DNA of 64,000 nucleotides from JANRLF01 sp033762815. Its GTDB lineage: Bacteria > Bacteroidota > Bacteroidia > Chitinophagales > CAIOSU01. A program made the position numbers and the translations under genes. The stretch lies in the NCBI GenBank assembly GCA_033762815.1, contig JANRLF010000008.1:558001-622000 (forward strand). The letters are read 5' to 3'. The notes beneath the pieces are model-generated. The model was not told the DNA's origin, searched no databases, and saw only the letters and a program-made list of their open reading frames with translations. Below are positions 33,632 through 42,445 of the stretch, piece after piece (the stretch's first letter is position 1; each line of letters opens with the position of its first letter).

Positions 33632-34352
33632 AGCCGAAAAACTGACCAAGCGTTTCGGCGATTTCATTGCCGTGAACGAAATTTCCTTTGAAGTGCACAA
33701 GGGGGAAATCTTTGGTTTTCTTGGGGCCAATGGTGCAGGAAAAACAACTGCCATGCGCATGTTGTGCGGCTTGTCCATACCTTCATCGGGCAATGCCAGT
33801 ATAGCAGGTTTCGATGTTTACAAGGAAACGGAGCGCATTAAGCAAAATATTGGCTATATGAGCCAAAAGTTTTCACTGTACGAAGACCTTACCGTGTGGG
33901 AAAACATTCGCTTTTACGGGGGTATTTATGGGCTGGGCAGGCAGCTAAAGCCAAAGGGCGAGGAAATGATATCGCAACTGGCCTTGCAGAAAGAGCGCAA
34001 TCAACTTACCGGTTCATTGCCCTTGGGCTGGAAACAAAAATTGGCTTTTTCCATTGCTATTATGCATGAACCTAAGATTGTGTTTTTGGATGAGCCAACC
34101 GGCGGGGTTGACCCATTGACACGCCGGCAGTTCTGGGACCTAATATATGCAGCATCGGATAGGGGTATTACCGTATTCGTTACCACCCATTACATGGACG
34201 AAGCCGAATATTGCAATCGCATTTCTATGATGGTGGATGGCTATATTAAGGCATTGGATACACCTACTATGCTAAAACGCCAATTCAATGCCGAATCGAT
34301 GGACGATGTTTTTTTTGAACTGGCCCGAGGAGCTAAAAGAAAAGCCGATTGA
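33612..34352 (+). CDS. ABC transporter ATPase, second subunit with degenerate signature
   Basis: 246 aa. Walker A GANGAGKT (38-45) and Walker B IVFLDEPTGGVDP are intact, but the LSGGQ signature is replaced by GSLPLGWKQKL. The same replacement is known in the C-terminal ATPase half of YbhF/RbbA-type proteins, so this subunit corresponds to that half and probably pairs with the canonical subunit upstream as an asymmetric ATPase. Confidence 0.92.
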   Translation: MATIVIEAEKLTKRFGDFIAVNEISFEVHKGEIFGFLGANGAGKTTAMRMLCGLSIPSSGNASIAGFDVYKETERIKQNIGYMSQKFSLYEDLTVWENIRFYGGIYGLGRQLKPKGEEMISQLALQKERNQLTGSLPLGWKQKLAFSIAIMHEPKIVFLDEPTGGVDPLTRRQFWDLIYAASDRGITVFVTTHYMDEAEYCNRISMMVDGYIKALDTPTMLKRQFNAESMDDVFFELARGAKRKAD

Positions 34353-34353
34353 C

Positions 34354-35460
34354 ATGAAGCAGTTTATAGCGTTCGTAAAAAAGGAATTCTATCATGTATT
34401 CCGTGATAGGAAAACACTGTTGTTGCTATTCGGGCTGCCCATAGCACAAATTCTATTGTTTGGATTTGCATTGACCAATGAAATCAAAAACAGCAAAATC
34501 GTGGTATGCGATTATGCAAAGGATGATGCTTCCAGGGCCATTATCAGCCGGTTGGAAGCCAGCAGGAGCTTTGACATAGAACGCTCATTAATGGGCCACG
34601 AACAAATAGAAAAAGCCTTCAAAGAGGGAAAGGTAAAACTGGCCATTGTTTTTCCTGAAGGGTTTGGCAGCAACCTTGCCCATACCAATCATGCCCAAGT
34701 GCAAATTATAGCCGATGCATCAGACCCAAATACGGGTACCACACTCAGCAACTATGCCAATGCGGTAATTATGGAATACCAGCAGGAGTTGCTTCAACAA
34801 GTAACCTTACCAATGCAAATCAATGTGGAAACACGGATGATATACAATCCAGAGCTAAAAGGTACTACCAATTTTGTACCTGGGGTAATGGCTTTAGTTT
34901 TATTGTTAATATGTGTATTAATGACCTCCGTTTCCATTGTGCGCGAAAAAGAATTGGGCACCATGGAAATATTACTGGTATCACCTTTCAATCCGCTCTT
35001 GGTGGTCATTTCCAAGGCGGTACCTTACTTCGTGCTTTCCCTTTTCAACCTTACGGTGATATTGCTTTTAAGTGTTTTTCTATTGAAAATGCCTGTAGCA
35101 GGTAGCATATTCCTGCTTTTCTTTGAAAGCTCGCTGCTTATCCTTACCGCCTTATCGTTGGGTCTATTGATATCCAATTCTACCGACTCGCAACAAACGG
35201 CCATGCTTATATCGCTAATGGGCATGCTTTTGCCCACTATGATATTTACGGGTTTCATGTTCCCTTTGGAGAATATGCCCAAACCGTTACAAGTCATTTC
35301 CAATATCGTTCCCTCTCGCTGGTACTATGTCATCATCAAGGCAGTAATGATTAAAGGATTGGGTTTTAAACACATTTGGAAGGAAACGTTGATCCTTTTC
35401 GGAATGACCGTATTCCTCTTGACCGTTAGCATTCGCAAATTCAAAACTAGGCTGGCATGA
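34354..35460 (+). CDS. ABC-2 permease, first subunit
   Basis: 368 aa from ATG 34354 (MKQFIAFVKKEFYHVFRDRK), directly after the ATPase stop; the longer frame from 34288 lies within the ATPase gene. Topology is ABC2_membrane type: one N-terminal helix; a periplasmic domain of about 150 residues (IVVCDYAKDDASRAIISRLEA); and five C-terminal helices. KELGTMEILLVSPF is the coupling region typical of YbhS/YbhR. It overlaps the next gene by 4 bp (ATGA). Confidence 0.92.
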   Translation: MKQFIAFVKKEFYHVFRDRKTLLLLFGLPIAQILLFGFALTNEIKNSKIVVCDYAKDDASRAIISRLEASRSFDIERSLMGHEQIEKAFKEGKVKLAIVFPEGFGSNLAHTNHAQVQIIADASDPNTGTTLSNYANAVIMEYQQELLQQVTLPMQINVETRMIYNPELKGTTNFVPGVMALVLLLICVLMTSVSIVREKELGTMEILLVSPFNPLLVVISKAVPYFVLSLFNLTVILLLSVFLLKMPVAGSIFLLFFESSLLILTALSLGLLISNSTDSQQTAMLISLMGMLLPTMIFTGFMFPLENMPKPLQVISNIVPSRWYYVIIKAVMIKGLGFKHIWKETLILFGMTVFLLTVSIRKFKTRLA

Positions 35461-36578
35461 GTGGCTTAAGATACCTGTTGCAAAAAGAGTTTAGGCAAAT
35501 TTTTCGCAACCCCACCATTTTAAGGATGATATTGATGGTACCCACCATACAGTTGCTCATCATGCCTTTAGCAGCCGATTACGAAATCAAGAATATCAAT
35601 ATCGCCGTTGTTGACCATGACCATTCGACCTATTCTTCCAAACTAGTAAACACCATTACCGCATCGGGCTATTTTCGGTTGATATCTTATGGGGAATCAT
35701 ATAATGCGGCTTTTGAACTGTTGGAAGGGGACAAAACCGACCTGATATTGGAAATACCCCAGCATTTCGAGCGCAACCTAGTTACAGAAAATCAGCAAAA
35801 GTTGTTCATAGGTATCAATGCCATCAATGGCGTTAAAGCCGGTGTAGGTTCAGGATATCTTAGTCGCATTATTAACAACTATAATGCCGATATCAGAGCG
35901 GAATGGATAACGCCCAGCAAGTTTAACCCTATTCCTGTAATTGAAGTGGCCAATATCAATTGGTTCAATTTGCACCTCAATTACCAACGCTATATGGTAC
36001 CGGGTATTTTGGTGGTATTGGTTACTATGGTTGGCTCTTATCTATGCGCCCTGAACATTGTGAAGGAAAAGGAAATAGGCACTATTGAGCAAATTAATGT
36101 GACTCCTATTAAGAAGTATCATTTCATTCTAGGCAAGCTTATACCATTTTGGGTGTTGGGCATGTTTGTATTTAGCCTTGGTTTGCTGGTTATAGCGCGG
36201 TTGGTATACGGCATTGTCCCACTGGGTAGCTTTGCATTGATATACGGATTTTTGGCTTTGTATTTAGTAGCTGTTTTGGGTATCGGGTTACTAATGTCCA
36301 CTTATGCGCAGACCCAACAGCAGGCCATGTCGCTCGCTTTCTTTATGATGATGATATTCATTATGATGAGCGGCCTGTTTACGCCTATTGACAGTATGCC
36401 GGGTTGGGCAAAGGTAATTGCTGCCCTCAACCCCGTTTCGTACTTTGTAGATGTAATGCGAATGGTAGTATTGAAAGGCTCTACTTTTCACGATATACAA
36501 AGACACTTCGCCATTATTGGGGGCTTTGCCCTGTTCTTCAACACTTGGGCCGTGTTGAATTACCGGAAGACCAGCTAA
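35457..36578 (+). CDS. ABC-2 permease, second subunit
   Basis: 373 aa, paralogous to the preceding permease, with the same single N-terminal helix, exported loop (INIAVVDHDHSTYSSKLVNTI) and C-terminal helix bundle; coupling motif KEKEIGTIEQINVTPI. The two permeases probably form the heterodimeric membrane domain (YbhS/YbhR equivalent). Last gene of the operon; the convergent receiver gene ends 2 bp away. Confidence 0.92.
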   Translation: MSGLRYLLQKEFRQIFRNPTILRMILMVPTIQLLIMPLAADYEIKNINIAVVDHDHSTYSSKLVNTITASGYFRLISYGESYNAAFELLEGDKTDLILEIPQHFERNLVTENQQKLFIGINAINGVKAGVGSGYLSRIINNYNADIRAEWITPSKFNPIPVIEVANINWFNLHLNYQRYMVPGILVVLVTMVGSYLCALNIVKEKEIGTIEQINVTPIKKYHFILGKLIPFWVLGMFVFSLGLLVIARLVYGIVPLGSFALIYGFLALYLVAVLGIGLLMSTYAQTQQQAMSLAFFMMMIFIMMSGLFTPIDSMPGWAKVIAALNPVSYFVDVMRMVVLKGSTFHDIQRHFAIIGGFALFFNTWAVLNYRKTS

Positions 36579-36579
36579 A

Positions 36580-37065
36580 TCAATGCACCATAAAACTCAA
36601 TCCTCCAATCCCCAACAGGATAACTACTGCTAGCGAAAGGTATAATCCTTTGCGATTAAGCTGTATCTCCTGCTCCAATTGATGGTACTGAAAAGCATTG
36701 ATGATGGTGTTTTCAATTCGGCTTAAGTTGCTTTCCGTTTTCGGTATATAATCGAAAGCCCCATAGCGTGCCGAGTTCATATCTTCCTCATGATTATCGA
36801 AAGAAGAGAGCATCACCACTTTTATCTCCGGAAAACTGCGATGGGCATAGCGCAATAGCTCATACCCGCTCATTGTCTTCTGGAAATCGCTATCTAAGTG
36901 GTAATCCAAAATGATTAAATCTGGGATGGTCTCTAAATACTCGAGGCATTCCTCGGCTGAGTCAAATGCAATAATATCAATATGCTCATTACGCTCCAGG
37001 TAGCAGTGCAACTTTTCGCGGTATAGCGGATCGCTATCTACAATAAATACTTTCTTGATCCTCAT
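36580..37065 (-). CDS. Receiver-domain protein with C-terminal membrane anchor
   Basis: 161 aa from ATG 37065, which has a GGAGG 8 nt upstream. Residues 1-125 form a REC domain (FIVDSDPLYREKL; phospho-Asp in DLIILDYHLDSDF; switch Ser in VVMLSSF; Lys in DYIPKTES). There is no output domain. Instead a helix (IENTIINAFQYHQLEQEIQ) leads to a hydrophobic segment at about 140-158 (GLYLSLAVVILLGIGGLSFMV) that should anchor it in the inner membrane. Response regulators are normally soluble, so this is unusual. No kinase is adjacent. Confidence 0.83.
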   Translation of the reverse strand: MRIKKVFIVDSDPLYREKLHCYLERNEHIDIIAFDSAEECLEYLETIPDLIILDYHLDSDFQKTMSGYELLRYAHRSFPEIKVVMLSSFDNHEEDMNSARYGAFDYIPKTESNLSRIENTIINAFQYHQLEQEIQLNRKGLYLSLAVVILLGIGGLSFMVH

Positions 37066-37122
37066 ATCCCATTCCTCCATCATTTTGCCTAATATATTTT
37101 ACGTAGGCTAATTTGTTTTGTT

Positions 37123-38214
37123 TCACCAAGTGATACCAGCACTAAGGGGGAAATGATCGGAATTCTTTTGCTCATAATGCACTTTGTACGCTGCAGGCTT
37201 TAGGGGTGCTGATACAAGTACGTAGTCAATTCGTAAGGAAGGGAAAGACCCATTATAGGTGCGCCCAAATCCCCATGAAGTTTTTTGAAAACAATCTTGC
37301 AAACCACGGGAAATGGTATAGTAGGCATAGGAATTGGGCGTATCGTTGAAATCGCCGCATACTACTGCCGCACCGGCATTTTTACTGATGTGCGCGGCAA
37401 TCTGCTCCGCCTGCGATGCCCTTTTCACATTACCATTTCTCAGCATACGATACCATCGCCTAAAGGGGATATCGGAGCCTAATGAATCCGCATCGATATG
37501 CTCCACCGTTTCATAATCGCGATAGTTGAATTGAAACGATTGTAAATGTAAATTGTACACGCTGATACCTTTGCCCATCACCTCAATATCGGTAACTAGG
37601 GCCATGTTGTGCTTGGAATTGGCAAAACGCAACAACTCCCTATTCTTAATCGGGTATTTGGAAAAAGTAGCTTGGCCCCAATACTTACTTTTTTCTAGCA
37701 CCAATGATTTTCGGAAATGGAAGTATGGATAGTATTTTTTTAGTTCTTTCAGTGTATTGAATTTTTCCGTTTCATCGGTATAAAACTCCTGTAGGCAAAG
37801 CACATCGGGGTTTTCTTTCACAATGAAATCAATAATACTTTTTTTGGAACGCTGGTTATTGTTCCAGTTATATAAATCGAAGTTGCGTACGTTAAAGCTC
37901 ATTAACTTCAATTTGCTATCATGGGGCAATGACTGGGTTGCGGGGAAAACAGAGCAGTAATTGAAAATGTTAATGGAACTGATAGCCAAAGCAGTTATCG
38001 ATACAAAAACGTAGCCCCGATGCCTGAACATCCATACAAATGGCCAAGCCAAGTTCAGGATCACCAACAAGGGAAAGGCCATATTGAACACGGAAAAGAA
38101 AGGCAAGCTGGCAGGGCTTACATAACTAGAGGCAGCGCAACCCACCAATAGCAATGCCGATAGCAGGTTGAGCACCAACAACAGTATCCGAACCCATGTT
38201 CTGAAAGCTTTCAT
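37123..38214 (-). CDS. Endonuclease/exonuclease/phosphatase-family membrane protein
   Basis: 363 aa. Two or three N-terminal membrane helices (to about residue 90), then an EEP domain with MSFNVRNFDLYNW, CLQEFYTDE (metal Glu), VVCGDFNDTP (catalytic Asp and Asn), RIDYVLVS and SDHFPLSAG (catalytic His). The active site should face the periplasm or cytoplasm next to the membrane. Family members hydrolyse phosphodiesters of lipids, sugars or nucleic acid; the substrate is unknown. It starts next to the rhomboid stop on the same strand. Confidence 0.86.
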   Translation of the reverse strand: MKAFRTWVRILLLVLNLLSALLLVGCAASSYVSPASLPFFSVFNMAFPLLVILNLAWPFVWMFRHRGYVFVSITALAISSINIFNYCSVFPATQSLPHDSKLKLMSFNVRNFDLYNWNNNQRSKKSIIDFIVKENPDVLCLQEFYTDETEKFNTLKELKKYYPYFHFRKSLVLEKSKYWGQATFSKYPIKNRELLRFANSKHNMALVTDIEVMGKGISVYNLHLQSFQFNYRDYETVEHIDADSLGSDIPFRRWYRMLRNGNVKRASQAEQIAAHISKNAGAAVVCGDFNDTPNSYAYYTISRGLQDCFQKTSWGFGRTYNGSFPSLRIDYVLVSAPLKPAAYKVHYEQKNSDHFPLSAGITW

Positions 38215-39135
38215 TTAATCTTCTTTGCCGGCTTGGAACAGGAATGCCTTTTCTTCCTTGCTCAAGCTATCGTAACCTGAGCGATTGATTTTATCCAAAA
38301 TGGCATCAATTTGTTCCTGCTTGTTACGGGTCATTGTACTCGACTTTCGCCCAATAGTGCTTTCCCTTTTATAAACTACCCTAGGCTGCCTGCGCTTGCC
38401 AAAGCGCCGTTGGATGCCTCGGAAAAAATCAAGCATGCGGTTGAAGGGAATGGACCAATCGTGACCTACCCGCATTTGACGGATATAAATAAAGCCAAAC
38501 AAAGCACCGCCCAAATGGGCGATATGCCCGCCAGTATTACTATCATGTATCAACAATAAATCGAGCAATACCAAGATGGCCGCCAAAAATTTCAGTTTCA
38601 CATCCCCTATTAATAGCAAACGGATTTCATGTTCGGGCAAGAGGGTTGCCGCAGCCACTATGATACCCATTACAGAAGCAGATGCCCCCATACCGCTTTC
38701 GTAGGGGCTCATAAACGGCAGGATGTTGGCAGAAAGGATAAAGAGCAAGCCCCCTACAATACCAGCATAGAAAAAAAGGGGCAGCAGTTTTTTAGGCCCT
38801 ATGTATTCGTGCAAGATACTGCCAAACCAAAACAAGTTAAGCATGTTGAAGAGCAGGTGGAAAAAATCAAAATGTGTAAATAGATTGGTGGCCAATACCC
38901 AAGGCCGCTGTAATAATCGAACAACCGAACCAGGCAATTCGAGCCATTGCAATAGATAAATATAGGTCAAATCAAATGCTCTGGCTTTGTCGCCAGTAAT
39001 TAGCAGGCAGATGAACATGAAAAGGTTGACCGCTACGAACACACCGACATTGACCAAAATGATGCGGGTAAGCATCTTTTCGGTATTTACCTGCTCTTTC
39101 AGTTCATCAAACCACGACCTGCGACCGTATGCCAT
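38215..39135 (-). CDS. Rhomboid-family intramembrane serine protease with C-terminal tail
   Basis: 306 aa from ATG 39135. Six or seven membrane helices; catalytic Ser in GASASVMGI and His in GHIAHLGGALFGFIYI. The cytoplasmic tail of about 70 residues (ending in IDAILDKINRSGYDSLSKEEKAFLF) is a conserved extension in Bacteroidota rhomboids. It begins 2 bp after the stop of a second rhomboid gene, so the pair is co-transcribed. Substrates unknown. Confidence 0.9.
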   Translation of the reverse strand: MAYGRRSWFDELKEQVNTEKMLTRIILVNVGVFVAVNLFMFICLLITGDKARAFDLTYIYLLQWLELPGSVVRLLQRPWVLATNLFTHFDFFHLLFNMLNLFWFGSILHEYIGPKKLLPLFFYAGIVGGLLFILSANILPFMSPYESGMGASASVMGIIVAAATLLPEHEIRLLLIGDVKLKFLAAILVLLDLLLIHDSNTGGHIAHLGGALFGFIYIRQMRVGHDWSIPFNRMLDFFRGIQRRFGKRRQPRVVYKRESTIGRKSSTMTRNKQEQIDAILDKINRSGYDSLSKEEKAFLFQAGKED

Positions 39136-39137
39136 AA

Positions 39138-39821
39138 TCAAAAAAAGTTGCGCCTATCTTTTTGCCATAATTTGATTAAAATAAAACCGAACAACATGCC
39201 CCCCAAATGCGCAAAGTGTGCCACATTATCGCCTTGAAACTTGCCTATGCCAGCAAAAAGTTCTAACAATCCATATATGATAACGAAATACTTGGCTTTG
39301 ATGGGTACAGGAAAAAAAAGCATAATCAATTCTGTATTCGGAAACAGCATACCGAAGCCAAGCAATAGGCCAAAAACCGCCCCTGATGCACCCACAGTTG
39401 GAATGTTCAACATCATATCCAACAATGCTGGGTCAGCAGTCCCGCTCTGAACAGCATTTTGTAGTTGGTGGATTTCCCAAGCACCTACTCCTAAGTGTAA
39501 TGCCGCCGCACCTAAACCGGTAATGATGTAGTACAACAAAAAACGTTGGTGACCCCATACATTTTCCAAAGGGCTACCAAACATCCACAAGGCAAACATA
39601 TTGAAAAAGATATGCCCAATATTGGCATGCATGAACATGTGCGAAAAGAGCTGGTAGGGCTTAAAGTTGGGCGATAAAACATTGTACATTCCAAGTATCC
39701 CCCTTAAATCGATACCTTGAAACTGGAAAAAATACGTAGCCAAAAAGAAAAGCCCATTAATAATTAACAAGTTAGTTACCACGGGAGGCATTCTATCGGG
39801 CCTTGTTTGATAATAGCTCAT
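39138..39821 (-). CDS. Rhomboid-family intramembrane serine protease
   Basis: 227 aa with the six-helix rhomboid core: first loop LSPNFKPYQLFSHMFMHANIGH; catalytic Ser in GASGAVFGLLLGFG; and His in VAHFAHLGGMLFGFIL. Short N terminus with YYQTRPDRMPPVVTNLL before helix 1. Forms a tandem with the downstream rhomboid; mutL lies 9 bp upstream on the same strand. Confidence 0.92.
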   Translation of the reverse strand: MSYYQTRPDRMPPVVTNLLIINGLFFLATYFFQFQGIDLRGILGMYNVLSPNFKPYQLFSHMFMHANIGHIFFNMFALWMFGSPLENVWGHQRFLLYYIITGLGAAALHLGVGAWEIHQLQNAVQSGTADPALLDMMLNIPTVGASGAVFGLLLGFGMLFPNTELIMLFFPVPIKAKYFVIIYGLLELFAGIGKFQGDNVAHFAHLGGMLFGFILIKLWQKDRRNFF

Positions 39822-39830
39822 TGGCTGTAC

Positions 39831-41714
39831 TTAGATAGTTTTCGGAATGAATCTTTTTTCCAATTCGGCAAGGTCAAAGGTACTGAAAGTAAGTTTGCCG
39901 TTGGGAGCAATATAGGGTTGCTCGCAGGCGAAAAGTTCGTCAATCAGCGTTTCCATTTCTTTGATTTGCAAGGCCTGTCCGTTTTTGATAGCCGCCTGCT
40001 GTGCCATTGAGCGGGCAAGGTTGTCGCGTTTGTCCAGTTTCAAAACGCTCAAGTTGTCATGATAGTTTTGCAATAGCCGTTCTACTATTTCCTGCTCGTT
40101 GCCGCTCAGTATATCGGCGGGCATACCATGTACCACAAAGTCATTGTTTCCAAATTCTTGAATATCGAAACCGAGCAGGTGTATTTCAGGCATTATTTCC
40201 CTTAATACTTCCGCATCTGAGGCAGAGCAACTAATATGTTGTGGAAACAATAACTGCTGGCTGGCTTGTGGCTTATTGTTGAAAGCCTTCAGAAAACGTT
40301 CGTACAAAATGCGTTCATGGGCTGCCTGTTGGTCAATCAAAATAAAACCCGAACGGATGGAAGACAGTATATAGCGGCTATGAACCTGCACTGGTACGCG
40401 CTCACTACGCTCTGGGGCAGCCATTTCCCCTAACTGTTCGTTGCGGGAAAAGTCGCTGCTAATGGTCATGGACTTACCATCTCGCTCTATCGCTATGTCA
40501 TATAGTTGTGTCCAATTCTTCAGGTTGTTGCGGTTAGATGGGCCCGTGGCAAAACTGTCATGCCCTGAATACTGCCTAGGCTTTGCTTCGGCATGATCGC
40601 CCAACTGACGGGTAATCCATGCGGGGCTTTCATTGCCTTGGGAGGGAAAAACTACACTATGGTCGCCTTTTGCTTGTATGTAATTCAAGCTCTGTTCCTG
40701 TTCAAAATCCAAAGTAGGCGTAACGCTGTATTTGCCCAAGGCATGGCGCACGCTTACCCTGATAAAGCCATACACCGATTTTTCATCATCGAACTTAATT
40801 TCCTGCTTGGTGGGGTGTACGTTGATATCTATACGGGCTGGGTCAATCTCAATAAACAATACAAATAACGGAAAGCACCCAACTGGTATCAAATCTTCAT
40901 AGTTGGTAAACACGGCATGGTTGAGGTAGGCATTCTTTACAAAACGGTTGTTTACAAAGAAATACTGCTCACCCCTAGTACGCTTGGCACTGTCAGGCTT
41001 GCCAATAAAACCGTAGATGCGCATAAAATCGACCTGCTCCTCCACGGGTACCAATTTTTCATTGTACTGGTTGCCCAACATGGCCACAATCCTTTGCCTT
41101 AGGTTGCCCGCCTTGAGGTGGAACAGTTCATGGTCGTTGTGGTGCAGCGAAAAGAAAATCTGCGGGTAAGACAATGCAATCCTTTGGAACTCCTCAATGA
41201 TATGCTTCATCTCCACCGGATTCGACTTGAGGAAATTACGCCTGGCGGGGACATTGAAAAACAAGTTTTTCAAACAGATACTGGTGCCGGGCTGGCACTG
41301 GCAGGCTTCCTGTTCAATCACTTCGCTGCCTTCAATGCGCAAGTGGGTACCTAGCTCGTCCTGTTGCCTGCGGGTGCGTAATTCTACCTGTGCTACCGCT
41401 GCTATGGATGCCAACGCCTCTCCACGAAAGCCCATGGTACGGATAGCGAAGAGGTCGTCAATCGTCTTGATTTTAGAAGTGGCATGCCTCTCAAAACACA
41501 TACGCGCATCCGTAGGCGACATGCCCTTGCCATTGTCGATTACCTGCACCAATGCTTTGCCCGCGTCCTTTACAATCAACTGTATGCTGGTAGCCCCTGC
41601 ATCAATGGCATTTTCCATCATTTCCTTTACTGCCGATGCCGGACGCTGGATAACCTCGCCTGCGGCTATCTGGTTGGCAATCACATCGGGAAGTAAATTG
41701 ATAATATCTGACAT
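39831..41714 (-). CDS. mutL: DNA mismatch repair protein MutL
   Basis: 627 aa. The N-terminal GHKL ATPase has ENAIDAGAT, DNGKGM, FERHATSKI and GFRGEALASI. The C-terminal dimerisation domain includes IDQQAAHERILYERF, which aligns with the DQHA(x)2E(x)4E endonuclease motif but has Gln where the His stands, so metal-dependent nicking is uncertain. Start ATG 41714 is supported by a TACCTTTG element 12 nt upstream. First gene of a mutL-rhomboid-rhomboid run. Confidence 0.95.
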   Translation of the reverse strand: MSDIINLLPDVIANQIAAGEVIQRPASAVKEMMENAIDAGATSIQLIVKDAGKALVQVIDNGKGMSPTDARMCFERHATSKIKTIDDLFAIRTMGFRGEALASIAAVAQVELRTRRQQDELGTHLRIEGSEVIEQEACQCQPGTSICLKNLFFNVPARRNFLKSNPVEMKHIIEEFQRIALSYPQIFFSLHHNDHELFHLKAGNLRQRIVAMLGNQYNEKLVPVEEQVDFMRIYGFIGKPDSAKRTRGEQYFFVNNRFVKNAYLNHAVFTNYEDLIPVGCFPLFVLFIEIDPARIDINVHPTKQEIKFDDEKSVYGFIRVSVRHALGKYSVTPTLDFEQEQSLNYIQAKGDHSVVFPSQGNESPAWITRQLGDHAEAKPRQYSGHDSFATGPSNRNNLKNWTQLYDIAIERDGKSMTISSDFSRNEQLGEMAAPERSERVPVQVHSRYILSSIRSGFILIDQQAAHERILYERFLKAFNNKPQASQQLLFPQHISCSASDAEVLREIMPEIHLLGFDIQEFGNNDFVVHGMPADILSGNEQEIVERLLQNYHDNLSVLKLDKRDNLARSMAQQAAIKNGQALQIKEMETLIDELFACEQPYIAPNGKLTFSTFDLAELEKRFIPKTI

Positions 41715-41726
41715 AAGAATAGCCTA

Positions 41727-41734
41727 CAAAGGTA
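41727..41734 (-). promoter_or_regulatory. Candidate -7 element (TACCTTTG) of mutL
   Basis: TAnnTTTG match on the minus strand, 12 nt before ATG 41714. Confidence 0.45.
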
Positions 41735-41795
41735 AGCAATAGCAGGGGCAGTTAGGCTAATTACCAACCCTTGAAAAACGGACAATATCCTTAGA

Positions 41796-42119
41796 TTAAT
41801 CGACAAAAGTTTCCCTAATTACGCTTTTAACTTTAGCAATTTCTTTGTCTGTTAAATGCTCAAACTTTTTTACAATGCGCCTTCTATCAATTGTACGTAT
41901 TTGATCTATTACTATCCAGCCTTTGGTTTTGTGTTTTATCTCTACTCGGGTAGGGTACGGTTTTGAAGTAGTGGTCATAGGTGCCACAATAATGGTTTGC
42001 AAGTACTTATTCATCTCATTTGGAGACAAAACCACACAAGGTCTAGTCTTTTTCATTTCACTTCCTACAGTGGGGTCAAGATTGACCAAGACAATGTCGT
42101 ACTGGTTTATTTGCTCCAT
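41796..42119 (-). CDS. mazF: MazF/PemK-family endoribonuclease toxin
   Basis: 107 aa, standard length. MazF fold signature YDIVLVNLDPTVGSEMKKTRPCVVLSP includes the catalytic Arg after KKT; IVAPMTTTSKPYPTRVEI carries the second catalytic Thr region; and WIVIDQIRTIDRRRIVKK is the C-terminal block. All key positions look intact, so it should cleave mRNA when freed. It overlaps the antitoxin gene by 13 bp, antitoxin first. Confidence 0.92.
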   Translation of the reverse strand: MEQINQYDIVLVNLDPTVGSEMKKTRPCVVLSPNEMNKYLQTIIVAPMTTTSKPYPTRVEIKHKTKGWIVIDQIRTIDRRRIVKKFEHLTDKEIAKVKSVIRETFVD

Positions 42120-42355
42120 TCCTCAAATTGCTCATCATCAAATACATCTTCCATCAAAAGCTGATCGTCTCCCCTTTCATGCATTTTCTTAAAACTATCT
42201 TCCCACCCTTTTCTAGGCACTGGTACGGGCTTCAAAATGATATATCCATTTTCAAGTATCAGTTCTATTTTGTCGTTGATACTATATTTTTCTAAAATGG
42301 TTTTTGAAAGCCGAATTCCTTTTGAATTCCCTATGTTGATGATTGAAAGTTCCAT
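42107..42355 (-). CDS. mazE: MazE/AbrB-type antitoxin
   Basis: 82 aa. The N-terminal SpoVT/AbrB swapped-hairpin DNA-binding domain (SIINIGNSKGIRLSKTILEKY, IELILENGYIILKP) is followed by an acidic C-terminal tail (DDQLLMEDVFDDEQFEEW) that would occupy the toxin groove. It is expected to repress its own promoter with MazF. Confidence 0.9.
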   Translation of the reverse strand: MELSIINIGNSKGIRLSKTILEKYSINDKIELILENGYIILKPVPVPRKGWEDSFKKMHERGDDQLLMEDVFDDEQFEEWSK

Positions 42356-42445
42356 AGCTGATACGTTAATACAAAGTAATTACAACAAAACTTAACTTCC
42401 AAATAGTTCGAAGTATGTAATGCTAGCGGGTGAGAAGCGGGATTA

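Noticed and set aside
41796..42355. MazEF linked functionally to mutL or dusB
   Set aside because: The pair has its own overlap and spacers on both sides; nothing ties it to the neighbouring genes.
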